From Cytophagales bacterium (GTDB lineage: Bacteria > Bacteroidota > Bacteroidia > Cytophagales > Spirosomataceae): 33,432 bases of DNA. This document shows, one piece after another, positions 8,702 through 19,066 of this stretch. The position numbers and the translations under genes are program-made. The number at the start of each line of letters is the position of its first letter. The first letter of the stretch is position 1. The notes beneath the pieces were generated by a model, which saw nothing but the letters and a program-made list of their open reading frames with translations, ran no database searches and had not been told where the DNA came from. The DNA lies in assembly GCA_024742395.1 (NCBI GenBank), contig JANSYO010000046.1:1-33432 (forward strand), read 5' to 3'.

Positions 8702-10782
8702 TAAACAATTAATGCTGAAAAATAAGCAAGAGCCGTCATATAAACCAGCTGGATCATTGGCCATTTCCACCCTTTAGTTTCTCGGTAAACTATAGCCAGT
8801 GTGCTCATGCACATCATAGCAAACACATAGAATATCAGAAGCGACATAGATGTGGCGATGTCAAACCTTGGTTGACCTGTTTCCGGATTAATCTCATTCC
8901 TCATTCTGGCCTTAATGGTTTTCTCATCTTCAATAGAAGAACCAATACTATAAATAGTAGAAATAGTACCTACAAAGACCTCGCGTGCAGCAAAAGAGGT
9001 AATTAAGGCAATGCCTATCTTCCAGTCATAGCCCAGGGGTCTAATGGCAGGCTCAATAAAATGCCCAAAGTGCCCTGCATAAGAATGCTCCAATTTGTAA
9101 GAAGCCAGCTGATTCTCTAATTCTGTTTCATTCATAGAAGGATAAGTTTCTGTAACAATGCTCTCTGCATTATAAAACTCATCACCCGGGCCATAGGAGG
9201 ATAATACCCAAAGAACAATTGAGATAGCCAGAATAACCTTACCTGCCTCAAAAACAAAGGTTTTTACTTTTTCATAGACCGTATATACTACCTGTGACCA
9301 TCGTGGTCTTTTGTAAGTAGGTAGCTCCATAACAAAATAGCTTCTCTCCTTTGATTTCAGGATTAGTTTCATAAGCCACCCTGATAATAGAGCAGAGAAA
9401 AAGCCCAATAAATACAGCCCCATCAGAACAATACCCTGTAAGCCAAAAATTCCTAAGATTCGTTGTTCCGGAATTACCAGAGCAATTAGAATAGTATAAA
9501 TAGGCAGTCTGGCTGAACAGCTCATCAAGGGCGTTACCATGATGGTAATGAGCCTGTCTTTCCAATTCCCGATAGTTCTGGCAGACATAACTGCTGGTAC
9601 CGCACAAGCCAAACCACTGATAAGCGGCACTACGCTTCGGCCACTCATACCAAAACGTCTGATGAGTTTATCCATTAGCACCACCACTCTTGACATATAA
9701 CCTGATTCTTCGAGTAGGGTAATTAATATAAAGAGAAAAGCGATTTGAGGTACAAAAATCAGAATGCCTCCAATTCCGGCGATAATTCCATCGGTTAACA
9801 AATCGGTGAGTTTACTGGCTGGCAGGGTGTTTTTAAGCCAATCGCCTAACTGACCTATGCCCGCATCAATCCAATCCTGCGGATATGAGGCAACAGCAAA
9901 AACCACCTGAAAGAGTAGAAACAACACTGCAAGGAAGATAACATAACCCCAAACTTTATGAAGCAAGACTTTGTCTAACCTATCTGTTAGAGACTCTTTC
10001 TTAGGAGCAGATGATTCTACGGTTTGTTTAAGAGTTTCGCCAATATCCAAATACCTTTTCAGGGTATCGGTTGATTGAAATCTATCAGGATCAAACCCCT
10101 TATTTTTTGCTAAATTCTGAAGCTCTTTTTGTTTCTCAAAACCCAGAAAATCAAGTTTATGAGACTGAGCCAGATATTGCATGGCTAGGTACTTATTCTC
10201 AATACCAAATTTTTCTCCAACTTCTTCAGAGAGGGCCAATTGCTCAACATCCAAAATTTCTTCATTCAGATGACTTTCAGGAGATTTCAGCTGTTTAAAG
10301 ATCGACAACTTTAAACCTTCCAGGCCTATCCCTTCTCTGGCGTTTATCTCTACTACCGGCACTCCAAGGAGTGAACTCATTTTTAGCGTATTGACCGTAA
10401 TACCTAACTCCATGGCAGAATCGAGCATATTTAAGGCCAAAATGCATGGAATACCGAGGTCGCTCACCTGCTCAAAAAGAAGCATATTCCGTTTGAGATT
10501 GGTTACATCCACTACTACAACTGCAAGATCAGGGTAATCAGGATTGGCCGGATTAGCCAAAACCTCTAATACAACCTGCTCATCCAGTGAACCGGGGTAA
10601 ATACTATAGGTACCGGGGAAGTCAATAATTTCAACTTCAAAATCTGATTGAATTTTGCAGAAGCCTATTTTCTTATCAACAGTAACCCCCGGGAAATTCC
10701 CTATTTTCTGCCTGAGGCCGGTTAATTGATTAAAGAGAGATGATTTTCCTGAATTAGGGTTCCCTAGTAAGGCTACTTTCAT
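8686..10782 (-). CDS. feoB: Ferrous iron transport protein FeoB
   Basis: This 698-residue inner-membrane Fe(II) transporter has an N-terminal G domain: G1 GNPNSGKSS (residues 7-15), G3 DFPGTYS, G4 NMLD. A helical linker and then the membrane domain follow, with two Gate-type halves (for example MSCSARLPIYTILIAL with its conserved Cys, and GLACAVPAVMSARTI) and FAAREVFVGTIS. I chose the ATG at 10782 (MKVALLGNPN); a GTG two codons upstream would add only two residues. feoA lies upstream with a 34-base spacer that carries a small hairpin. The 3' end overlaps the convergent DUF4056 gene by 16 bases. Length and motif order are normal for the family. Confidence 0.96.
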   Translation of the reverse strand: MKVALLGNPNSGKSSLFNQLTGLRQKIGNFPGVTVDKKIGFCKIQSDFEVEIIDFPGTYSIYPGSLDEQVVLEVLANPANPDYPDLAVVVVDVTNLKRNMLLFEQVSDLGIPCILALNMLDSAMELGITVNTLKMSSLLGVPVVEINAREGIGLEGLKLSIFKQLKSPESHLNEEILDVEQLALSEEVGEKFGIENKYLAMQYLAQSHKLDFLGFEKQKELQNLAKNKGFDPDRFQSTDTLKRYLDIGETLKQTVESSAPKKESLTDRLDKVLLHKVWGYVIFLAVLFLLFQVVFAVASYPQDWIDAGIGQLGDWLKNTLPASKLTDLLTDGIIAGIGGILIFVPQIAFLFILITLLEESGYMSRVVVLMDKLIRRFGMSGRSVVPLISGLACAVPAVMSARTIGNWKDRLITIMVTPLMSCSARLPIYTILIALVIPEQRILGIFGLQGIVLMGLYLLGFFSALLSGWLMKLILKSKERSYFVMELPTYKRPRWSQVVYTVYEKVKTFVFEAGKVILAISIVLWVLSSYGPGDEFYNAESIVTETYPSMNETELENQLASYKLEHSYAGHFGHFIEPAIRPLGYDWKIGIALITSFAAREVFVGTISTIYSIGSSIEDEKTIKARMRNEINPETGQPRFDIATSMSLLIFYVFAMMCMSTLAIVYRETKGWKWPMIQLVYMTALAYFSALIVYQLLK

Positions 10783-10792
10783 GTACACAAAA

Positions 10793-10808
10793 TCCCCTCT
10801 ACAGGGGA
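10793..10808. repeat. Short hairpin in the feoA-feoB spacer, related to the 13256-13381 repeats
   Basis: TCCCCT (10793-10798) and AGGGGA (10803-10808) form a perfect 6-4-6 inverted repeat. On the minus strand the spacer reads GTAGAGGGGATTTT, identical to part of the second GC-rich repeat copy near 13368-13381. It sits directly upstream of the feoB start, so it would be transcribed in the feoAB mRNA and could affect feoB translation (inference). Confidence 0.65.
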
Positions 10809-10816
10809 ATAAAAAT

Positions 10817-11065
10817 TTAAATCAATTTGACCTTGATAGTTTCTGCTTCTGAGCGTCTGAGCGTCAGGTGGTAGTCTCCATCTAAACTAATACAAACAGG
10901 ACAACCTAACGGAGCCTCACAATCTACCTTGATGCTGGTGCCGGGCGTAAAGCCCAACTGCATTAATCTTAGAGAAAGTGGCACATCACTAAAAGAAATC
11001 ACCTCGGCTTTTGAGCCAAGGGGTAAGTCTGCCAATGTGAGCTGTAGGTTTTCCAAGGGTTCCAA
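10817..11065 (-). CDS. feoA: Ferrous iron transport protein FeoA
   Basis: This 82-residue cytoplasmic SH3-like protein has the FeoA pattern: LADLPLGSKAEVISF, then RLMQLGFTPGTSIKV and a C-terminal HLTLRRSEAETIKV. FeoA helps the FeoB transporter. No ATG is available: an in-frame stop lies five codons upstream and the candidates are TTG at 11065 or TTG at 11056 (starting MENLQL). Either gives a normal-length FeoA. A TAnnTTTG box lies 25 bases before the first TTG. It is followed by feoB on the same strand. Confidence 0.88.
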   Translation of the reverse strand: MEPLENLQLTLADLPLGSKAEVISFSDVPLSLRLMQLGFTPGTSIKVDCEAPLGCPVCISLDGDYHLTLRRSEAETIKVKLI

Positions 11066-11089
11066 TTTATAATTAGTTTAAATAAAACA

Positions 11090-11097
11090 CAAAGGTA
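11090..11097 (-). promoter_or_regulatory. Predicted -7 box of the feoAB promoter
   Basis: The minus strand reads TACCTTTG, matching TAnnTTTG, about 25 bases upstream of the feoA TTG start. No clear TTTG -33 box was found at the usual distance, and no obvious Fur or DtxR palindrome is visible in the 189-base gap to the M28 gene. Confidence 0.45.
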
Positions 11098-11214
11098 GTT
11101 TATTTGGTTCTGCTCTAAAAATGATTTCTGTCAGTGTTTAAGATTACTTTTACAATTTATTGAGCTAGCTGATCACATTAATTATTTATTAGCCCTACGT
11201 TCACAATTTGAATC

Positions 11215-11234
11215 ATATTTGTAAAAACAAATAT
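11215..11234. promoter_or_regulatory. Perfect 8-4-8 inverted repeat before the M28 peptidase gene
   Basis: ATATTTGT (11215-11222) and ACAAATAT (11227-11234) are exact reverse complements around AAAA. The element ends 20 bases before the peptidase ATG and its left arm overlaps CATATTTG, one base off a TAnnTTTG box. It could be an operator or a weak 5' hairpin. Confidence 0.4.
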
Positions 11235-11254
11235 TCATAAGAAATTCATTCTCT

Positions 11255-12214
11255 ATGATAAGAGCACTTTTTTACCAAACGCTTACAATATTACTGTTCC
11301 TCATTTCTATATCACATGCCACGGCTCAGGATATTGCTTATCTAAAAAAGCATGTTTACTATCTGGCAAGTGACGAAATGAAAGGCCGGGGAACCGGAAG
11401 CAAAGAAGCCAGAAAAACCGCCAATTATATAAAAAAAGAATTCAAGAAATATGGATTGGAACCTATGGGTGAAAAAGGGTATTTCCAGGATTTTGCGGCT
11501 AAGGTTAGACGAGTCACTGTTCCGGATAGCCTTCGGAAATCAAGAAATGTAATTGGATTCCTGAATAATGGAGCAAAGAGAACCATTGTGATTGGTGCTC
11601 ATTATGATCATTTGGGAGAAGGGAAACAGGGAAGTTCAAGGGATTCTACCAGCTATGGCATTATACATAACGGTGCAGACGATAATGCTTCAGGAGTGGC
11701 GGGTCTATTGGAACTGGCCAGGCACTTTAGCTCAAATAACACGAAGGAACCCTTTAACTTCCTATTTATTTCATTTGGTGCAGAAGAACTGGGTTTAGTA
11801 GGCTCAAGATATTTCGTCAATCATCCTACATACCCGCTTTCAGATATCCATTTTATGCTTAATATGGACATGATTGGTCGATTTAACCCTGATAATGGTG
11901 TCTCGGTCATTGGCTATGGTAGCTCTCCTGAATTTGTGCCATTATTCGAACAAATTATTAGAGATGAGCAGATAAAATTTTACACAGGTTATGAAGGCAG
12001 AGGCGGCTCAGACCAGACTTCTTTTTATGAGAAAAATATTCCGGTTTTGTTTTTTCATACCGGTGGCCATGAGGATTACCATAAACCTACAGACGACCCA
12101 TTGAAGATTGATTATGAATCTCTAAGAGGAATATTACTGCTTGAAAAAGAAATAATTATAAAGAGTTTCTCCTTTCCAACTCTTAAATTCAGGAATACCG
12201 ATCCAAAGGAATAA
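11255..12214 (+). CDS. M28 family metallopeptidase, exported
   Basis: This 319-residue protein has a signal peptide (residues 1-25, ending SHATAQ) and an M28 di-zinc aminopeptidase domain. The zinc and catalytic residues can be placed: His116 in GAHYDH, Asp142 in NGADDNASG, Glu177/Glu178 in GAEELGLVGS, Asp205 in NMDMIGR and His276 in EDYHKPTDD. Such enzymes release amino acids from peptides in the periplasm or outside the cell. GRGGSDQTSFYEKNIPVLFF near residue 248 forms the usual substrate-side loop. It stands divergent from feoAB. No PDZ or PA domain is present, so this is a short single-domain form. Confidence 0.9.
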   Translation: MIRALFYQTLTILLFLISISHATAQDIAYLKKHVYYLASDEMKGRGTGSKEARKTANYIKKEFKKYGLEPMGEKGYFQDFAAKVRRVTVPDSLRKSRNVIGFLNNGAKRTIVIGAHYDHLGEGKQGSSRDSTSYGIIHNGADDNASGVAGLLELARHFSSNNTKEPFNFLFISFGAEELGLVGSRYFVNHPTYPLSDIHFMLNMDMIGRFNPDNGVSVIGYGSSPEFVPLFEQIIRDEQIKFYTGYEGRGGSDQTSFYEKNIPVLFFHTGGHEDYHKPTDDPLKIDYESLRGILLLEKEIIIKSFSFPTLKFRNTDPKE

Positions 12215-12326
12215 GCCTTTCTAATCTATCGATTAAAAGTCTTCTTGTATCCAAAAAAAGCAAGACCTAATTAAGGAATAATTATCTTGCCTGCTGTTAA
12301 AACTTAACCTATAAATTAAAATAACT

Positions 12327-13196
12327 ATGAAGAGGAATTGGTTTCCTAAAATGCTGACTGTACTACTGTTCTTTACAGTTTGTAATTCAGTGCTGGCTCA
12401 AGATAAATGGGGTGGCATGACACTCTACACTTTGAGAAACGAAATGGGCAAAGACCCAAAAGCTACTTTAAAACAAGTGGCTGATCTGGGTTACAAGTAT
12501 ATTGAAGCTGTTGATTATAAGGACGGAAAATTCTATGGCATGACGCCTCTGGAATTTAAAACTTACCTGAAAAGTCTTGGTCTTACGCCCATTAGTATTC
12601 ACATGGGTTCAATGACTACTGAGAATGCTGACAAATTAGTGGCTGATGTAAAAGCCGGTGGTTTTAAATATTTTATTGCCCCCGTACCGCCCATGGGTAT
12701 GTTCTCTTTTGACCGTGAGACTATGACACTTTCAATGACTGATGATGTAGAAAGATTGGCTGATGTACTCAATACCATAGCTCGCAAAGCCAAAGCAGCT
12801 GGTCTTGAGTTTCTCTATCATAATCACAATTTTGAGTTTGTAAAAAACAAGAACGGAATTGTGCCCATTGATTATCTCCTTGAGAATCTAGACCCTAAAT
12901 ATGTCAATTTTCAAATGGATCTGTACTGGGTAACAAAAGCTGGAGCTGATCCTGTTGCCTATTTTGAAAGATATCCGGGCAGGTTTAAAATCTGGCATGT
13001 GAAAGATATGGATGAAGAAGGGCGTTTTGCTCCTGTGGGTCAAGGTACAATTGACTTCAAACGAATTCTGGAACATGCAAAGCTTTCAGGTATGAAATAC
13101 TACATTGTGGAACAAGACCAGATGTTTGATGGTATGGATCCTATGGAAGCCATTAGAATCAGCAAAGAAGGACTGATAAAGTTTGGCTTTAAATAA
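12327..13196 (+). CDS. Exported sugar phosphate isomerase/epimerase-like TIM barrel protein
   Basis: This 289-residue protein has a signal peptide (residues 1-25, ending SVLAQ) and an AP-endonuclease-2/xylose-isomerase-like barrel. Probable metal ligands are in HNHNFEF (near 166-171), QMDLYW (Asp198), WHVKD (His224) and IVEQDQ (Glu262). Substrates of exported members are mostly unknown; they often sit near carbohydrate or Gfo/Idh genes. It follows the M28 gene after 112 bases and ends with a clear terminator at 13221. It is probably its own transcript. No good TAnnTTTG box was seen upstream. Confidence 0.83.
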   Translation: MKRNWFPKMLTVLLFFTVCNSVLAQDKWGGMTLYTLRNEMGKDPKATLKQVADLGYKYIEAVDYKDGKFYGMTPLEFKTYLKSLGLTPISIHMGSMTTENADKLVADVKAGGFKYFIAPVPPMGMFSFDRETMTLSMTDDVERLADVLNTIARKAKAAGLEFLYHNHNFEFVKNKNGIVPIDYLLENLDPKYVNFQMDLYWVTKAGADPVAYFERYPGRFKIWHVKDMDEEGRFAPVGQGTIDFKRILEHAKLSGMKYYIVEQDQMFDGMDPMEAIRISKEGLIKFGFK

Positions 13197-13220
13197 AGGC
13201 CAGGTTTTAAGATTATTTTA

Positions 13221-13249
13221 GCCAGAGTATGATTGCTCTGGCTTTTTTT
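13221..13249 (+). terminator. Intrinsic terminator of the isomerase/epimerase gene
   Basis: GCCAGAG (13221-13227) pairs with CTCTGGC (13236-13242) around an 8-base loop and is followed by seven T (13243-13249). It lies 24 bases after the stop codon. Confidence 0.88.
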
Positions 13250-13255
13250 CTGAGT

Positions 13256-13300
13256 AAGACCCACCCCGGCCTTTGGCCACCCCTCCCGGGAGGGGATTTT
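13256..13300. repeat. GC-rich palindromic repeat, copy A
   Basis: A 45-base unit, matching copy B at 42 of 45 positions. It holds two nested palindromes: GGCC-TTT-GGCC (13268-13278) and a perfect 16-base palindrome CCCCTCCCGGGAGGGG (13280-13295). It is far more GC-rich than its surroundings and resembles the short intergenic repeats scattered through many Bacteroidota genomes. It holds no credible ORF. Confidence 0.85.
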
Positions 13301-13336
13301 GTTAGTCCTTTTGAAAGGCTTTGGGTTGTTCTTCGC

Positions 13337-13381
13337 AAGACCCACCCCGGCCTTTGGCCACCCCTCCGTAGAGGGGATTTT
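13337..13381. repeat. GC-rich palindromic repeat, copy B
   Basis: Second copy, 81 bases after copy A in the same orientation. The distal hairpin is CCCCTC-cgta-GAGGGG (13361-13376); the three differences from copy A all fall in the hairpin centre. The 36 bases between copies contain a CCTTTTGAAAGG palindrome. Confidence 0.85.
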
Positions 13382-13397
13382 TGGGTAGAAAACTTAT

Positions 13398-13430
13398 AAA
13401 AAAAGCCTCTTAAAAAGAGGCTGATTTTTT
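13398..13430 (-). terminator. Bidirectional intrinsic terminator, mainly for the nitroreductase gene
   Basis: AGCCTCT (13404-13410) pairs with AGAGGCT (13416-13422). On the minus strand the stem is followed by seven T; on the plus strand by GATTTTTT. It lies 19 bases past the nitroreductase stop. Confidence 0.85.
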
Positions 13431-13448
13431 AGCTACACATCGAAAAAT

Positions 13449-14081
13449 CTAATTTAAGAAAGTAAAGAATTCCTCTTTAGGGGCTCTTACTTTTTTCATA
13501 TTTACTAACCAGTCTTTCTCCGTATCTCTGTAACCTAAGGTCAGGAGAACGGTACTACGCAAGCCTTTCGATTTTAAATCCAATAGCTCGTCTAGTTGCT
13601 CAGGAATAAACCCTTCCATTGGCGTTGCGTCTACGTTTTGCTCTGCAGCCGCTAATAAAGCTGCTGTCATGGCAATGTAAGACTGTCTTGCTGTATGCTG
13701 AAAATTCTCTTCCGCCGTTCTAGGTAAGTACATGCTCAGAATGGTCTTCTTGTAATCGTCAGTTGTATTTAACGGCAACCCTCGTTCTGTATTCATTCTG
13801 TCAAAAACGGCACTCACCCGTTCTTCAGTATATTTATCCCAAGCGGCAAAAACCAAAAGATGAGAACAGTCAACAATCTGACTTTGTCCAAAAGCAATCG
13901 GCTGAATTTTGGTAAGAATATCCTTATTAGTAATAACCAAAACCTCAAAAGGTTGTAATCCGGAAGAACTCGGTGCCAAACTTGCTGCCTTTAAAATGTA
14001 ATCAATCTTCTCCTGAGAAACTTTCTCCCCGTTCATTTTTTTGGTGGCATATCGCCACTCCATGCTATCTATTAAACTCAT
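13449..14081 (-). CDS. NAD(P)H-dependent nitroreductase family oxidoreductase
   Basis: This 210-residue flavin enzyme resembles NfsB-type nitroreductases. Seen: WRYATKKMNGEKV at the N-terminus, AASLAPSSSGLQPFEVLVITN (FMN phosphate-binding Ser/Ser and Gln), AMTAALLAAAEQNVDATPMEGF in the middle and LLTLGYRDTEKDW near the end. It probably reduces nitro or quinone compounds in the cytoplasm with FMN. The frame is open to 14114, but that start would add 11 residues encoded by an inverted repeat; MSLIDSMEWRYATK at 14081 fits the family N-terminus better. A terminator follows the stop. Confidence 0.85.
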   Translation of the reverse strand: MSLIDSMEWRYATKKMNGEKVSQEKIDYILKAASLAPSSSGLQPFEVLVITNKDILTKIQPIAFGQSQIVDCSHLLVFAAWDKYTEERVSAVFDRMNTERGLPLNTTDDYKKTILSMYLPRTAEENFQHTARQSYIAMTAALLAAAEQNVDATPMEGFIPEQLDELLDLKSKGLRSTVLLTLGYRDTEKDWLVNMKKVRAPKEEFFTFLN

Positions 14082-14114
14082 GTATGTATTTACGTTATCT
14101 GTATATACATACAT
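14080..14114. promoter_or_regulatory. 10-15-10 inverted repeat overlapping the nitroreductase start codon
   Basis: ATGTATGTAT (14080-14089) and ATACATACAT (14105-14114) are exact reverse complements with a 15-base spacer. The left arm covers part of the likely start codon at 14081. It may be an operator or an mRNA hairpin hiding the start. Confidence 0.5.
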
Positions 14115-14167
14115 TTTTTATGAATGTTTTGTTCTTCAGAATAACAATTTTCTAAAAAATTATTACT

Positions 14168-14187
14168 TAGGAAATTATAATATCCTA
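14168..14187. promoter_or_regulatory. 20-bp near-perfect palindrome upstream of the nitroreductase gene
   Basis: TAGGAAATTATAATATCCTA pairs at nine of ten positions. It lies about 87 bases before the start, in the 236-base gap to glpD. A regulator site is plausible, but an AT-rich chance palindrome is possible. Confidence 0.35.
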
Positions 14188-14317
14188 TGAATCAAATCAA
14201 TAAGATAAAGTCAATTTGAAAAATATTTTAAATTCTAAAAGCACATAGAGTAGGTTATGCAAAACGATGTAAAGCCTTTCAATATTAAATGCTTTTTCCG
14301 AGTATGAGAACTTACCT

Positions 14318-15964
14318 TCATAAAACCCCGGCCTTTGCTCTGAAACCTTCAATCATTTTGACGTACTCTGTCAACTCAATAATTGCTTCATCTTCGTTCC
14401 AGCCTAATTCAGACTGAAATAAGGGTAGAATTTTCTCTGCAGCTTTTATGCTTGCGTTCCAATCAGAGATTTCCAAACGGATTCGTCTGGATAGAAAATC
14501 CCTGAGTTTCGTTACCATTTCATTTTTAAGACAATAAACGGCTTCTGCCATAATGAAGGGATACCCTTCTACTATGTATTGTGCTCCTCGTCTGTCTTTT
14601 TTTATGACGTCAAGAATCTCATTCGCCTGATCACCGAACTTTAACAATAAATGTTCTATGGTTTCAGATGACAAACCTAACGCATTAGCATTTTTAGCAA
14701 ATTTCACTTTGTCAAAATCCGTCTCCTGATTTCCTATGAGATAATGTTTATCCGTAATACAATTGGCTTCATTACCCAATAATTTAGCGGCGTAATCTAC
14801 ACAATCCATTGCCATCACGCGGTAGGTAGTCCATTTGCCTCCCAATAAACTTAGCAGACCCGAAACCTCATCGTACTCTACCTCATGATCTCTTAAAAGA
14901 CTCTTGGTTTCTTTTCTATTGGCACTTTTAGGTGCTAATAAAGGTCTAATACCCGCAAAACCTGCTATAATATCCTCTCTTTTTGGCACTGTATCCATGA
15001 AAGGTTCTAATGTCTCTAAAAGGTAATCTACTTCTTCACTTTCTAGGACAGGTTCTTTTTCCAGAGCATCATAAGCAGTATCCGTAGTACCTACCATCAC
15101 CTGGTCATCAATAGGTTTGACAAAGACCACCCGACCGTCTTTTGTTTCGGGAATAAGCATAGCATCCTTGCTCTGCAAATAAGAACCTGGAAATACAATA
15201 TGCACTCCCTTTGAAGGTCTCATCCTCGGCTCCTCATTAGCATTTGCAGCTAATCTGACATGATCTGCATAAGGGCCTGTACAGTTTATAAAAAGTTTTG
15301 ACTTAATTTTAAAGACTTCTTCTGAAATCTCGTCTTTGACAAACGCCCCTAATAACTTACCCATTTCGTCTTTTTCAAAAGACTCAAAAGATACGTAATT
15401 TGCCACTGCAGCCCCCTCTTTATGTGCACTCTGCACCATAGCCACCACATACCGGGCATCATCAAATTTGCCATCATAATACATTATAGAACTATGCAGC
15501 CTTTTGGTTAATCCTGGTATATGCTCAAAAGTCTTCTTTTTATTCAACCACTGAGCTCTTGGCATTCCATCGTTCCCTGCGATTAAGCCATAGATTTTGA
15601 GTCCAATAGAGTAATACATTCCCTCAAACCATGAAAAAACCGGTGTGATCAAGGCTAAAGGATGAGCTAAATGAGGGGCCAGGCTTAAAAGTGTCTTACG
15701 CTCCGCCAAACCATGTTTTACCTGCTTTAATTGAGCAAAATCCAGTTTTTTGAAAGCTTGCTCCAGATATCGTACACCACCGTGAATTAATTTAGTAGAA
15801 CGGGAAGATGTCTCAGCACAGAAATCGCTTTTATCAATTAATGCCACCTTCATACCTCTCAGGGTGGCATCCAAGGCCACTCCTGCCCCACTTGCTCCCG
15901 CACCTATTACGCAAACATCAAATTCTTCAGTGTTTAATCTTTCCAGGTTTTTTGTACGCTTCAT
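14318..15964 (-). CDS. glpD: Aerobic glycerol-3-phosphate dehydrogenase (FAD)
   Basis: This 548-residue membrane-associated flavoenzyme oxidises glycerol-3-phosphate to dihydroxyacetone phosphate and passes electrons to quinone. Seen: FAD-binding VCVIGAGASGAGVALDA (GxGxxG at residues 21-26), SSRSTKLIHGGVRYLEQ (the GlpD signature), LFINCTGPYADHVR, and GLLSLLGGKWTTYRVMA near the end of the DAO domain. A helical C-terminal DAO_C domain follows. It starts 48 bases after the lacZ stop on the same strand, so read-through from galK-lacZ is possible, but a TAnnTTTG box in the gap suggests its own promoter. glpK and glpF are not in the window. Confidence 0.93.
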   Translation of the reverse strand: MKRTKNLERLNTEEFDVCVIGAGASGAGVALDATLRGMKVALIDKSDFCAETSSRSTKLIHGGVRYLEQAFKKLDFAQLKQVKHGLAERKTLLSLAPHLAHPLALITPVFSWFEGMYYSIGLKIYGLIAGNDGMPRAQWLNKKKTFEHIPGLTKRLHSSIMYYDGKFDDARYVVAMVQSAHKEGAAVANYVSFESFEKDEMGKLLGAFVKDEISEEVFKIKSKLFINCTGPYADHVRLAANANEEPRMRPSKGVHIVFPGSYLQSKDAMLIPETKDGRVVFVKPIDDQVMVGTTDTAYDALEKEPVLESEEVDYLLETLEPFMDTVPKREDIIAGFAGIRPLLAPKSANRKETKSLLRDHEVEYDEVSGLLSLLGGKWTTYRVMAMDCVDYAAKLLGNEANCITDKHYLIGNQETDFDKVKFAKNANALGLSSETIEHLLLKFGDQANEILDVIKKDRRGAQYIVEGYPFIMAEAVYCLKNEMVTKLRDFLSRRIRLEISDWNASIKAAEKILPLFQSELGWNEDEAIIELTEYVKMIEGFRAKAGVL

Positions 15965-15984
15965 CTCGTTTTTTCCTTGAGCCG

Positions 15985-15992
15985 CAAAGCTA
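15985..15992 (-). promoter_or_regulatory. Possible -7 box of glpD
   Basis: The minus strand reads TAGCTTTG (full TAnnTTTG match) about 20 bases before the glpD ATG, in the 48-base gap after lacZ. No TTTG -33 box is seen at the expected distance. Confidence 0.35.
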
Positions 15993-16012
15993 CTAAAATA
16001 AGCTATCAGCCT

Positions 16013-19066
<3,054 letters not shown>

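Noticed and set aside
9272-9607. 111-codon frame within feoB on the same strand
   Set aside because: It lies entirely inside the FeoB membrane domain coding sequence in another frame, with no support.
13100-13345. 81-codon minus-strand frame through the GC-rich repeats
   Set aside because: It reads through a terminator and repeat copies into the antisense of the epimerase gene; it looks like a chance frame created by the repeat.
13256-13381. Possible CRISPR array from the two direct repeats
   Set aside because: There are only two copies, each itself a nested palindrome, a single 36-base interval, and no cas genes.
14260-14300. Hairpin after glpD (AAAGC ... GCTTT)
   Set aside because: The stem is short with a mismatch and lacks a T-run on the glpD strand, so I do not call it a terminator.
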